Part shown: one piece after another, positions 1-7,953 of the stretch | How positions within the stretch are numbered: the first letter of the stretch is position 1 | How the letters are laid out: the number at the start of each line of letters is the position of its first letter | Origin: an uncultured Lachnoclostridium sp. | GTDB taxonomy: Bacteria; Bacillota; Clostridia; Lachnospirales; Lachnospiraceae | Length of the DNA stretch: 34,110 bases | Assembly: GCA_905212635.1 (NCBI GenBank) | Contig: CAJMFH010000028.1 | Coordinates: 1 to 34,110 of the forward strand | Direction of reading: 5' to 3' | Translations under genes and position numbers: made by a program | Notes under the pieces: model-generated | The model's input: only the letters and a program-made list of their open reading frames with translations | The model's database searches: none | Told to the model about the DNA's origin: nothing

Positions 1-49
1 CAAAGGAACTGCCTTTTTCAATATTTATTTTTCCGAAAGTTTTTTTACG

Positions 50-895
50 CTAACATTCAATCTCCAAAAAACGTTTGATCTTCTTCATCTTTTCCTTTGT
101 CTTGCGGTAACCGTGCCAGTAGGAGGCTTCCAATTTCTGGATATTTCCCTCAAAGCTGTTGAGAAGATGATTCGGGCGGATGATCAGAATCTTCCCTTCC
201 CATTCCCACTGCTCACACTTTTTAATCAGTTCGTTGTATCGATCCGGGCGGCTGAGAATCAGATCTCGCACTTTTGGATATTTGCGGGCAAGAAGTTTTG
301 CGCCCATTTTGTCATACTTTCCAAACTTTTTGACGTAACCTTTCGGCTGAGTCAGCACCACGAGTAATTTGTCACAGCCATCTTCCATCGCCTTTTCAAC
401 CGGAATGATGCTCGACAAGCCGCCATCATAATATTTCGTGCCGTTCACATCAATCGCCGGGAAAAAGAGCGGCAGCGCACAAGTCGCGCGCAGCATACTG
501 TACTTTTCATCCATATTCATCGCATTCAAAAACTCGGCTTCCCCTGTCTTTGCATTGGTTACGCCAACTTTACAGATTCCGTCATAAGAAAAAAATGTTT
601 CCTTATCAAAAGGCACCAATTTATCCGGGATTTCGCCAAAGACAAAATCCAGTCCAAACAGGCTCTTCTGCCTGCGGTAATTTCCCGGCCCCATATAACG
701 CTTGTCATTGCGGTATTTTGTAATAATATCCAGATTTCTTCCCTTCTGCTTCGATATATAAGATACTCCGTCTGCAATGCCGGCAGAAACACCAATGCAG
801 TACGGCATCATAATATCTTCTGTCAACAATGCATCCATCACACCGGAACTAAATACCGGGCGGAATGTTCCGCCTTCCAAAACCAATCCCTTCAT
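50..895 (-). CDS. Patatin-like phospholipase (YjjU-type)
   Basis: Predicted serine lipid acyl hydrolase of the patatin family, expected to cleave acyl esters of phospholipids in the cytoplasm or at the inner membrane face. The 281-residue protein begins with the Gly-rich oxyanion region (EGGTFRP, residues 7-13), has the nucleophile elbow GVSAG at 35-39 (Ser37) and the partner aspartate in DGG at 157-159. Together these give the Ser-Asp dyad of the family. Length fits bacterial YjjU-like proteins. No signal peptide or membrane segment is evident. The start is supported by an AGGAGG site at about 904-909. It stands alone on the minus strand behind its own predicted promoter (947-975). The physiological substrate cannot be told from sequence. 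Confidence 0.88.
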   Translation of the reverse strand: MKGLVLEGGTFRPVFSSGVMDALLTEDIMMPYCIGVSAGIADGVSYISKQKGRNLDIITKYRNDKRYMGPGNYRRQKSLFGLDFVFGEIPDKLVPFDKETFFSYDGICKVGVTNAKTGEAEFLNAMNMDEKYSMLRATCALPLFFPAIDVNGTKYYDGGLSSIIPVEKAMEDGCDKLLVVLTQPKGYVKKFGKYDKMGAKLLARKYPKVRDLILSRPDRYNELIKKCEQWEWEGKILIIRPNHLLNSFEGNIQKLEASYWHGYRKTKEKMKKIKRFLEIEC

Positions 896-1258
896 AAGCC
901 AAGCCTCCTTTTTTCACAGTTTCAAAGTAACCTTTTTACTACCTTGAGAGTACCACATTTTGCTTTACATGTCAACACGAATATTACAACATGTAGTTTT
1001 TAAAACCACATCTTTATCCTATCCACCTATACAGCAGCCAAAAACCCCCGAAATTCCTAACATCCACCTCGCAGTTCAGCGATTCCCGACACCCCACTCC
1101 TCACATCCGCAGTTCAAAAACAAAACAGACCACATTTTCTCTACGTTCAGAGCAAATGCAGCCTGCTTTTCCTGTTGTATTTCTTCTATAATGAATTCTT
1201 GTTAATAATTTGCTTTTTTTCGCACGCATCCTCTTTCCGAATGCCTCTGTTTTTTCGC
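896..1258. other. Gene-free gap of about 360 bp
   Basis: The gap lies between the stop of the 1259-1876 gene and the start of the patatin-like gene; both are on the minus strand. It holds the promoter at 947-975 and two ACATGT palindromes at 967-972 and 989-994, 22 bp apart. No convincing reading frame with a ribosome site, no tRNA and no clear terminator were seen in the rest. Confidence 0.5.
947..975 (-). promoter_or_regulatory. Sigma-A-type promoter of the patatin-like gene
   Basis: On the minus strand TTGACA (970-975) is followed by a 17-nt spacer and TACTCT (947-952), with a TG element just before the -10. The -35 is a perfect consensus. It lies about 50 nt upstream of the start codon at 895. 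Confidence 0.6.
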
Positions 1259-1876
1259 TTAGCAGTACGAGTTAAAAAACATTCCGGTATAAATCGACTG
1301 TGCGTAAGCATATCCCACGTCATTGCGGTGAAGATGGGCATAACTGTAAACCTTTTTCTCTACATATTCCATCGGATTCATGCTCATATAGTCGCACTTC
1401 TCTTTCAGTTTTTGTAGAAAATCCTTTGGCACCGAATCCATTCCTTGTACCTTACGTGAAAGAAATCCCGATTCATCCACGGCAATTCCGTTCGTCGTCA
1501 GTTCATCCGAACACTCCTCGACCAATTTGCGGAGTTCACATCCCGGACGAGACGGTTTGTTTTTCAGTTCACCGTACTCATCACTGCGGCTCAACAATTT
1601 GTTATAAAGCTGCAATGTCGTCTCCAGTGCTTCTCCCTGCTGGTCCGAATCCAATGCAAGCGAAGCCGCTTCCCCTAATTCCATCGACATCGACTTTACA
1701 TCCAGTGCATAATCACTTGTGTCTTTCGACATTGAGATTATCGCCAGAGGATTGGCATTGTTCAGCGCAACGATACTTTTGTATTTATTTTTCAATTCGC
1801 GGCGGTTGTGTACATTTGTCTTAGGATTCACTTTTGGAATAAAGCCGCCGGCATAGTAATTATAAGCCTCTACCAT
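1259..1876 (-). CDS. Hypothetical protein, weakly FliD-like
   Basis: I do not firmly recognise this 205-residue soluble protein. The start chosen is the ATG at 1874-1876, because AGGAAGGG (1885-1892) lies 8 nt upstream. An in-frame TTG 42 nt further out has no ribosome site. The N-terminal third is hydrophilic; the middle is helical and rich in Leu, Glu and Lys; then comes a segment reading NGIAVDESGFLSRK that resembles the GI-x-vDedG-L pattern of the C-terminal part of flagellar cap proteins. The C terminus ends in an aromatic stretch and a final Cys (YTGMFFNSYC). No flagellar genes are nearby, so the resemblance may be superficial. It has its own predicted promoter at 1923-1951. Confidence 0.6.
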   Translation of the reverse strand: MVEAYNYYAGGFIPKVNPKTNVHNRRELKNKYKSIVALNNANPLAIISMSKDTSDYALDVKSMSMELGEAASLALDSDQQGEALETTLQLYNKLLSRSDEYGELKNKPSRPGCELRKLVEECSDELTTNGIAVDESGFLSRKVQGMDSVPKDFLQKLKEKCDYMSMNPMEYVEKKVYSYAHLHRNDVGYAYAQSIYTGMFFNSYC

Positions 1877-1922
1877 AGGATCATCCCTTCCTCTTTCCTT
1901 GCAATCCCAGTACTTCAACTTT

Positions 1923-1951
1923 AGTATACACTAATTTTTTCCATTCCGCAA
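1923..1951 (-). promoter_or_regulatory. Predicted promoter of the 1259-1876 gene
   Basis: On the minus strand TTGCGG (1946-1951), a 17-nt spacer and TATACT (1923-1928) with GTG just before the -10. The -35 matches only the TTG part of the consensus. Confidence 0.42.
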
Positions 1952-1994
1952 CGATATTATACAAAAAATTTATATAAATTACCTTCCTTTTTTG

Positions 1995-2023
1995 TTGATT
2001 TTTTGTCCATTATGCTTTAAAAT
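1995..2023 (+). promoter_or_regulatory. Predicted promoter of the isomerase/xylulokinase genes
   Basis: TTGATT (1995-2000), a 17-nt spacer and TAAAAT (2018-2023) lie about 60 nt before the isomerase start. It is back to back with the minus-strand promoter at 1923-1951. Confidence 0.5.
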
Positions 2024-2081
2024 AGAATTACTAACTTTGATATTTTTTTATCATAATAAATGAAAGGATGGTATTAGAAAA

Positions 2082-3569
2082 ATGAGTAACATGCCAAAAA
2101 TGAAAATTGGAATCGTTGCAGTAAGCCGTGACTGCTTCCCAGAGTCACTTTCTGTAAACAGAAGAAAAGCCCTTGTAGAGGCTTATGCAAAAAAATATGA
2201 TGCAGCAGATATCTATGAATGTCCAATCTGTATCGTTGAGAGCGAGATTCACATGGTTCAGGCTTTGGAAGATATCAAAAAAGCCGGATGTAACGCACTT
2301 TGCGTATATCTTGGAAACTTCGGACCAGAAATTTCCGAGACACTTCTTGCAAAACATTTTGAAGGACCTAAGATGTTCGTTGCAGCAGCAGAGGAATCCG
2401 GAAACAGCTTGATGGATGGTCGTGGAGATGCTTACTGTGGTATGCTTAACGCAAGCTACAACTTGAAGCTTCGCAATGTAAAAGCTTATATCCCTGAGTA
2501 TCCGGTTGGAACTGCTGAGGATTGTGCAGACATGATCCATGAGTTCGTACCGATTGCTCGTGCCGTATATGCATTGAACAACTTGAAGATCATCAGCTTT
2601 GGACCACGTCCATTGAACTTCCTTGCTTGTAATGCACCAATCAAACCACTTTACAACCTTGGTGTAGAGATCGAAGAGAACTCCGAACTTGACTTGTTCG
2701 AAGCATTCAACAAACATGAAGGCGACGCTCGTATTCCTGACGTTGTAAAAGAAATGGAAGCAGAACTCGGCGCCGGTAATAAAAAACCTGAAATCCTTGC
2801 AAAACTTGCTCAGTACGAGTTGACACTTCTTGACTGGGTTGAAGATCACAAAGGATATCGTGAATTCGTAGCAATCGCCGGTAAATGCTGGCCTGCATTC
2901 CAGACACAGTTTGGTTTCGTACCTTGCTACGTAAACAGCCGTTTGACAGCAAAAGGGATTCCGGTATCTTGTGAAGTAGATATCTACGGTGCCCTTTCTG
3001 AGTTCATCGGAACAGTTGTAAGTGAAGATACCGTAACTCTTCTCGACATCAACAACTCCGTACCTCAGGATCTGTACGATGAGGATATCAAAGGAAAATT
3101 TGCAAACTACACATTGAAAGATACATTCATGGGATTCCACTGCGGAAATACAGCTGCAAGCAAGCTTTCCTTCTGCGAGATGAAATACCAGAAGATCATG
3201 GCTCGTTCTCTTCCAATCGAAGTTACAAACGGAACTCTCGAGGGAGATATCGTTCCTGGAGATATCACATTCTTCCGTCTTCAGAGTACAGCAGATGCTA
3301 ACCTTCGTGCTTACATTGCACACGGTGAAGTTCTTCCTGTTGCTACACGTAGTTTCGGTGCAATCGGTATCTTCGCTATTCCTGAGATGGGACGCTTCTA
3401 TCGTCACGTATTGATCGAGAAGAACTTCCCTCATCATGGTGCTGTTGCATTTGGACATTTCGGAAAAGCATTGTACGAAGTATTCAAATACATCGGTGTT
3501 GACGTAGATGATATCGGATACAATCAGCCGGCAGGCGTTCGTTATCCTACAGAGAACCCATTTGCATAA
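2082..3569 (+). CDS. L-fucose/L-arabinose isomerase superfamily sugar isomerase
   Basis: Predicted cytoplasmic aldose-ketose isomerase of the FucI/AraA superfamily, which uses a divalent metal. The 495-residue protein opens with a Rossmann-like N-terminal domain (GIVAVSRDCFPES, from about residue 10), a middle domain with CVYLGNFGPE near 75-85, and a C-terminal isomerase domain. That domain contains YGALSEFIG, DINNSVP and a run ending MGFHCGNTA, where acidic and histidine metal ligands of this superfamily lie. The substrate is uncertain: xylulokinase directly downstream suggests its product enters the pentose pathway as a ketopentose (D-xylulose or a related sugar) and not as fuculose. A purine-rich AAAGGA site about 13 nt before the ATG is the likely ribosome site, with unusually long spacing. 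A perfect hairpin lies between it and the kinase gene. Confidence 0.82.
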   Translation: MSNMPKMKIGIVAVSRDCFPESLSVNRRKALVEAYAKKYDAADIYECPICIVESEIHMVQALEDIKKAGCNALCVYLGNFGPEISETLLAKHFEGPKMFVAAAEESGNSLMDGRGDAYCGMLNASYNLKLRNVKAYIPEYPVGTAEDCADMIHEFVPIARAVYALNNLKIISFGPRPLNFLACNAPIKPLYNLGVEIEENSELDLFEAFNKHEGDARIPDVVKEMEAELGAGNKKPEILAKLAQYELTLLDWVEDHKGYREFVAIAGKCWPAFQTQFGFVPCYVNSRLTAKGIPVSCEVDIYGALSEFIGTVVSEDTVTLLDINNSVPQDLYDEDIKGKFANYTLKDTFMGFHCGNTAASKLSFCEMKYQKIMARSLPIEVTNGTLEGDIVPGDITFFRLQSTADANLRAYIAHGEVLPVATRSFGAIGIFAIPEMGRFYRHVLIEKNFPHHGAVAFGHFGKALYEVFKYIGVDVDDIGYNQPAGVRYPTENPFA

Positions 3570-3596
3570 TTCATAATTGATATAATGTTATCAACA

Positions 3597-3624
3597 ACTA
3601 GCGACCCGGCCACGAGTCGCTAGT
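3597..3624 (+). promoter_or_regulatory. Intercistronic hairpin without T-run
   Basis: A perfect 9-bp stem (ACTAGCGAC at 3597-3605 with GTCGCTAGT at 3616-3624) closes a 10-nt C/G-rich loop. No run of T follows, so it is not a standard terminator. It could stabilise the upstream message, mark an mRNA processing site, or act with a factor to reduce read-through into xylulokinase. Confidence 0.6.
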
Positions 3625-3714
3625 ACTGTTATTATCCGTGCCGCAAACTGCTCTGGCAGCAATGCGTTTCGGAGCAATATCTATCAAAAAATACAAAGTA
3701 AAGGAGACTATTTC

Positions 3715-5193
3715 ATGTATTACATAGGCGTAGACCTTGGTACCTCTGCCGTAAAACTTCTTCTCATGGAAGCAGATGGTTCCATCAAAAATATTGTTTC
3801 AAAAGAATATCCTCTTTCCTTCCCGAATCCGGGCTGGTCTGAGCAGAAGCCGGAAGACTGGTGGAATGCCGTAGTTACCGGAATCAAAGAACTGACCGAT
3901 GGATTTGAAAAAGACAAAGTAGCCGGCATCAGCTTCGGTGGACAGATGCACGGACTTGTTATCCTGGACAGCGATGACAATGTAATCCGTCCGGCAATCC
4001 TTTGGAACGATGGACGTACCACAAAAGAAACCAATTACTTAAATGATGTGATTGGAAAAGATAAACTGTCACAGTATACCGCAAATATCGCATTTGCCGG
4101 CTTTACTGCTCCAAAGATCCTCTGGGTAAAAGAAAACGAACCGGAAAACTTCAAAAAGATCGCTAAGATCATGCTTCCAAAAGACTATATCGCTTACAAG
4201 ATGACAGGAGTTCACAGTTGTGATTACTCTGACGCTTCCGGTATGCTTTTGATGGACGTTAAAAACAAATGCTGGTCCAAAGAAATGATGGAAATCTGCG
4301 ATGTCAAAGAAGAACAGCTTCCAAATCTTTATGAAAGTTTTGAAGTAACAGGAAATCTGACCGAAGCTGCTGCCGCAGAACTTGGACTTACCACAAATTG
4401 TAAAATTGCTGCCGGTGCAGGCGACAATGCTGCTGCCGCTGTCGGAACAGGTACAGTAGGCGACGGAGGATGTAATATCTCCCTCGGAACTTCCGGAACG
4501 ATCTTCATTTCCAGCAAAGAATTTGGTGTCGATAAATTCAATGCCCTTCATTCTTTTGCACACGCTGACGGAAATTACCATCTGATGGGATGTATGCTGA
4601 GTGCCGCTTCCTGTAACAAATGGTGGATGGACGAGATTATCGGAACCAAGGATTATCCTGCGGAGCAGAAACCGATCACCGATGACAAACTTGGCGAAAA
4701 CAATGTATACTATCTTCCATATCTGATGGGTGAACGTTCTCCTCACAACAATCCGGATGCACGTGCTCTCTTCATCGGTATGTCCATGGATACAACCAGA
4801 GCCGATATGACACAGGCTGTTCTCGAAGGTGTTGCTTTTGCCATCCGTGATTCTTTCGAAGTAGCAAGAGATCTCGGAATCAATATCACAGAGACTAAGA
4901 TCTGTGGTGGTGGAGCAAAGAGTCCTCTTTGGAGAAAGATTGTAGCCAACGTTCTGAACATCAAAGTAAATATCATCGAAAGTGAAGAAGGACCTGGTCT
5001 CGGCGGTGCAATGCTTGCTGCTGTCGCTTGTGGTGAATATGCTTCCGTAGAAGAAGCTGCTGCAAAGATCGTAAAAGTAATTGACTCGGTAGAACCAGAC
5101 GCTGCTTTGGCTGAAAAATACGATAAAAAATATGCAAAATTCAAACAGATCTATCCAACCGTGAAAGATCTGTATGATACATTAAAAGCGTAA
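3715..5193 (+). CDS. xylB: Xylulokinase (FGGY family)
   Basis: Predicted to phosphorylate D-xylulose to D-xylulose 5-phosphate with ATP, feeding the pentose phosphate pathway. The 492-residue length is normal for XylB. The N-terminal ATPase motif is GVDLGTSAVK with Asp7; the sugar-contact motif GQMHG lies at 76-80; the second-domain motif GAGDNAA carries the predicted catalytic base Asp237; then come GTSGT, the FGGY signature region, GGGAKSPLW, and EGPGLGGA near the C terminus. AAGGAG at 3701-3706 fixes the ATG at 3715. It follows the isomerase by 145 nt and is followed by a terminator. Other FGGY kinases (ribulokinase, fuculokinase) are possible but the motif set favours xylulokinase. Confidence 0.93.
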   Translation: MYYIGVDLGTSAVKLLLMEADGSIKNIVSKEYPLSFPNPGWSEQKPEDWWNAVVTGIKELTDGFEKDKVAGISFGGQMHGLVILDSDDNVIRPAILWNDGRTTKETNYLNDVIGKDKLSQYTANIAFAGFTAPKILWVKENEPENFKKIAKIMLPKDYIAYKMTGVHSCDYSDASGMLLMDVKNKCWSKEMMEICDVKEEQLPNLYESFEVTGNLTEAAAAELGLTTNCKIAAGAGDNAAAAVGTGTVGDGGCNISLGTSGTIFISSKEFGVDKFNALHSFAHADGNYHLMGCMLSAASCNKWWMDEIIGTKDYPAEQKPITDDKLGENNVYYLPYLMGERSPHNNPDARALFIGMSMDTTRADMTQAVLEGVAFAIRDSFEVARDLGINITETKICGGGAKSPLWRKIVANVLNIKVNIIESEEGPGLGGAMLAAVACGEYASVEEAAAKIVKVIDSVEPDAALAEKYDKKYAKFKQIYPTVKDLYDTLKA

Positions 5194-5212
5194 CTAATAC
5201 ATTAGCAAGAAA

Positions 5213-5256
5213 ATCACTCCCTTTTCCCGGTTGAAGGGGGAGTGGTTCTCTTTCTC
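5213..5256 (+). terminator. Intrinsic terminator after xylB
   Basis: A 9-bp stem (5213-5221 with 5238-5246, one G-U pair) with an extra inner C/G-rich arm is followed by a T-rich TTCTCTTTCTC tract. It separates the sugar genes from the surface-glycan genes. Confidence 0.7.
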
Positions 5257-5280
5257 AACACATATCAGGGAGGTATGTCT

Positions 5281-5994
5281 ATGAAAAAATTAAAAAAAGC
5301 TGCTGTACTTACATTGATTGCATCATTGGTGTTTGGTGTGACAGCACAAGGGAATAAAGCCACGATTACGGCAAAAAAATTGCCGGCAAATGTGCGCACA
5401 ATAAAATTTAAAGGAACCGGAAAACGTCTGAAACTGCAAAAGGGAAAAAAATATCAGTTAAAACCTGTTGTTGCCGTTACTCCGAACAAAAAGAAATATA
5501 GAACGGTAAAATTTACTTCCTCAAATAAAAAAGTAGTATCCGTTTCCAAAAAGGGACTTTTGAAGGGATTAAAAAAAGGAACTGCTACCATCCGTGCAGT
5601 CTCCAAAATAAATCCAAAGAAAAAAGCAAGTATCCGCGTCACGGTAACACAGGATGTTCTGGTTAGCAAAATTGTACTTGACCGCACAAAATTGACCGTC
5701 AGCGAAACCGAAGAAGACGATATTGTACTTGCGGTTAAGCAAATATTACCTAAAAATGCCAAAAACAAAGATCTGACCTGGGAAAGCGATGACGAAGATG
5801 TCGTAGATGTCGATGACGACGGTGAACTTTCCATCGGTGATCCGGGAACAGCAACCATCTATGTAACCGCCGATGATGAGGGTGGTGCTTATGCTACCTG
5901 TGAGGTGACTGTCACAGAAGATACTTCTTTGTCTGACGACGATGACGATGACGACACGGATGATGAAGATGACGATGATGATGATAGTGAATAA
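5281..5994 (+). CDS. Secreted Big_2 Ig-like protein with poly-acidic tail
   Basis: Predicted exported protein of 237 residues. The ATG at 5281 is chosen because AGGGAGG (5267-5273) is 7 nt upstream; the in-frame ATG at 5275 would be only 1 nt from it. Residues 1-23 form a signal peptide (KKLKK, then a hydrophobic run to VTAQ). A Lys-rich Big_2-like beta domain spans about 30-120 and a second, acidic one about 125-212. The last 20 residues hold 15 Asp and 2 Glu. No LPXTG or membrane anchor follows. The front half is strongly basic and the back half strongly acidic. It lies 32 nt before the O-antigen ligase-type gene, so it may belong to the same transcript and act at the cell wall. The function is unknown; calcium binding or electrostatic attachment to the wall or glycan is an inference. 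Confidence 0.85.
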   Translation: MKKLKKAAVLTLIASLVFGVTAQGNKATITAKKLPANVRTIKFKGTGKRLKLQKGKKYQLKPVVAVTPNKKKYRTVKFTSSNKKVVSVSKKGLLKGLKKGTATIRAVSKINPKKKASIRVTVTQDVLVSKIVLDRTKLTVSETEEDDIVLAVKQILPKNAKNKDLTWESDDEDVVDVDDDGELSIGDPGTATIYVTADDEGGAYATCEVTVTEDTSLSDDDDDDDTDDEDDDDDDSE

Positions 5995-6026
5995 TAATAA
6001 GTTAGAAGCAAAAGGGGAATTTAAAA

Positions 6027-7937
6027 ATGTCAAATAGATACAAACGAAAACTTCAAAAGAAAGAAACCACGCTTTGGCAGGATATTTTCCTGCTGCTGCC
6101 GGTATTATTTGCATTGTGCATTGTTCCATTGATTGTACTTACGCACGATTTTACAATTGATTTTTCACAATTTGACTGGTTTAATACCACTGCATTGACC
6201 GGACAGATCGATTCCTTTGGATACTCCAAAAGTGTTGCACTGGTTATCGCCGGGGTCGCTTCTGTCGTCTTCTTTTGCTACTATTTCTGGAAGAAAACAA
6301 GCACAAATGAACTGGAAACCAAAACCTTTCTTTCCACAATAAGCAAGCCGGTAGCGATCCTTTTAGGAATCCATCTTGTCATGGTGATTCTTTCTTCGAT
6401 CGTAAGCAAATATTCGGAACTGGCTTTTCAAGGCGGTGGGTACAACCAATGGCAGACCATGTGGGTGCTTTTAGCCTATGGACTCCTCTTCTTTTATGCC
6501 TACGTCTGGGTTACTTCTGAGTGCAAAACAAATATCCTGATCTACGGATTAATGATCCACGCCGCCTGTATGTCTTTCCTTGGCTTTATGCAGGCAATTG
6601 GAAAAAATCCCCTTTTATGGGATTGGGTACAGAAAGCGGTTACCAAGTACAGCGAAGTAACAAACGGAATTTCTTTTAAAGAAGGATATTCCAGTGTCGT
6701 CATGACATTTTCAAATCCAAACTATGCCGGAACATACATCGCTTTGATCCTGCCTGTTGTCATCGCTTTCATTTTTCTGAAAGTTTCTGACAAAAAATGG
6801 GTTTCCGTATGCTGCAAAGCTGCCGGTGTTCTGATTACCGCAGGTTTTGTTAAAACACTGATCGGCTCCGGTTCTACCGCTGCCGGACTGACACTGGCTG
6901 CCCTTGTCGTAGTGGCTTTAGTATTCCTCTTTATCAACTATTTTAACACCAAAAATAAGGCTTGGTGGATCGCTTTAGCAGCCATTGTTGTAATCGGCAT
7001 CGGAAGCATCTTTGGCATTCTTCAGACCAATTATGCCAAGAGTGCACTCGACAAGATCAAAAATGGTTCTGTGGATACACGTAACCTCATTTCCATTGTA
7101 AATGAGACACCGACACGCCTGAAAGTAAATTTCCGAAACGGCGAATATTTTGATCTCGATGTTACTCTTCAGGATGGTGCAAATGCTTCCTTTACGGTAA
7201 CCGATTCCAAAGGCGCAGACATCCCGCTGACGCGTAACGGAGGCGCTTACGTTCCAAACGATGCGAGATACAATATGATCTCTCTTACGCCAACAAGTTA
7301 TTCGTTACCGACAAATTATTCGTCAACTAACGGTATCTGTCCGGCATTCATTTTGAGTGACACACCGAATCAGATTACCTTTACCTTTATGTATTACAAC
7401 AATGAATGGAAATATTACACTCCGTATGGAAAATTGATCAAACTTGAAGAAGTCGCACATTTTGGCTTTAAAAATTCGGAAAATATAGCGAACCGACGTG
7501 GTTATATCTGGTCAAGAACCATTCCTTTAATGAAAACCTATTGGTTTACGGGAGTCGGACCAAATGCCTTTATCATCGCTTTTCCAAATACCGATTTTGT
7601 CGGTTCCAAGCGTGTGGGCGGTGGTACTCTTCTTGTCGATAAACCACATAATACCTTTTTACAGACCTATGTGCAGACCGGAGGCATCTCTGCGATCACT
7701 TATGCTGTACTTGGAATCCTTTACATTATCCAGTGTATCCGGCTCTTCTGGCGCAGAAAATTGTCCGGTAACTTAGACCGCATTGGTTTTGGTCTGTTTA
7801 TGTCTTGTCTCGCCTTTACCATCGTGGGACTTACGAACGATGCTGTGGTCGGCGTACAATCCTCCTATTGGATCTTACTGGGACTTGGATTTGCCGTAAA
7901 CCGTATGCTGCGGGTAAAAGAAAATGAAACTGTATAA
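6027..7937 (+). CDS. O-antigen ligase/polymerase family membrane protein
   Basis: Integral membrane protein of 636 residues of the Wzy/WaaL (O-antigen ligase) superfamily. It is expected to polymerise or transfer lipid-linked glycan on the outer face of the membrane. About ten hydrophobic helices span residues 15-345 and 560-630. Between them lies a large outward segment. Its first part (about 350-485) is a beta-rich insertion; its second part has the conserved ligase features RRGYIW (490-495), TGVGPNAF and DKPHN around 538-542 with His541, a predicted functional residue. The ribosome site is AAGGGG about 9 nt before the ATG. The gene runs into the sugar-phosphate transferase gene, which starts within or just past its end. 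Whether it acts as a polymerase or as a ligase to wall or protein cannot be decided from sequence. Confidence 0.85.
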   Translation: MSNRYKRKLQKKETTLWQDIFLLLPVLFALCIVPLIVLTHDFTIDFSQFDWFNTTALTGQIDSFGYSKSVALVIAGVASVVFFCYYFWKKTSTNELETKTFLSTISKPVAILLGIHLVMVILSSIVSKYSELAFQGGGYNQWQTMWVLLAYGLLFFYAYVWVTSECKTNILIYGLMIHAACMSFLGFMQAIGKNPLLWDWVQKAVTKYSEVTNGISFKEGYSSVVMTFSNPNYAGTYIALILPVVIAFIFLKVSDKKWVSVCCKAAGVLITAGFVKTLIGSGSTAAGLTLAALVVVALVFLFINYFNTKNKAWWIALAAIVVIGIGSIFGILQTNYAKSALDKIKNGSVDTRNLISIVNETPTRLKVNFRNGEYFDLDVTLQDGANASFTVTDSKGADIPLTRNGGAYVPNDARYNMISLTPTSYSLPTNYSSTNGICPAFILSDTPNQITFTFMYYNNEWKYYTPYGKLIKLEEVAHFGFKNSENIANRRGYIWSRTIPLMKTYWFTGVGPNAFIIAFPNTDFVGSKRVGGGTLLVDKPHNTFLQTYVQTGGISAITYAVLGILYIIQCIRLFWRRKLSGNLDRIGFGLFMSCLAFTIVGLTNDAVVGVQSSYWILLGLGFAVNRMLRVKENETV

Positions 7938-7942
7938 ACATC

Positions 7943-7948
7943 AGGAGG
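7943..7948 (+). promoter_or_regulatory. Ribosome site deciding a TTG start
   Basis: A perfect AGGAGG lies 5 nt before an in-frame TTG at 7954 and just after the upstream stop (7935-7937). The ATG at 7924, 10 codons earlier, has only weak purine-rich sequence before it. TTG is therefore the preferred start, though ATG remains possible. Confidence 0.55.
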
Positions 7949-7953
7949 CTGCT

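Noticed and set aside
1..49. Terminator for the patatin-like gene
   Set aside because: Only a weak AAAGG/CCTTT stem at the window edge; the rest of the sequence needed to judge it is not available.
2145..3458. Long open frame on the minus strand opposite the sugar isomerase
   Set aside because: It is the shadow of a well-supported gene; the translated product is Cys-rich with no recognisable domain, and no ribosome site stands before it.
3597..3624. Rho-independent terminator between isomerase and xylB
   Set aside because: The stem is strong but no T-run follows, so it was listed as a hairpin only.
4069..4746. Open frame on the minus strand opposite xylB
   Set aside because: The plus-strand gene has all FGGY motifs; the opposite frame has low-complexity composition and no start signal.
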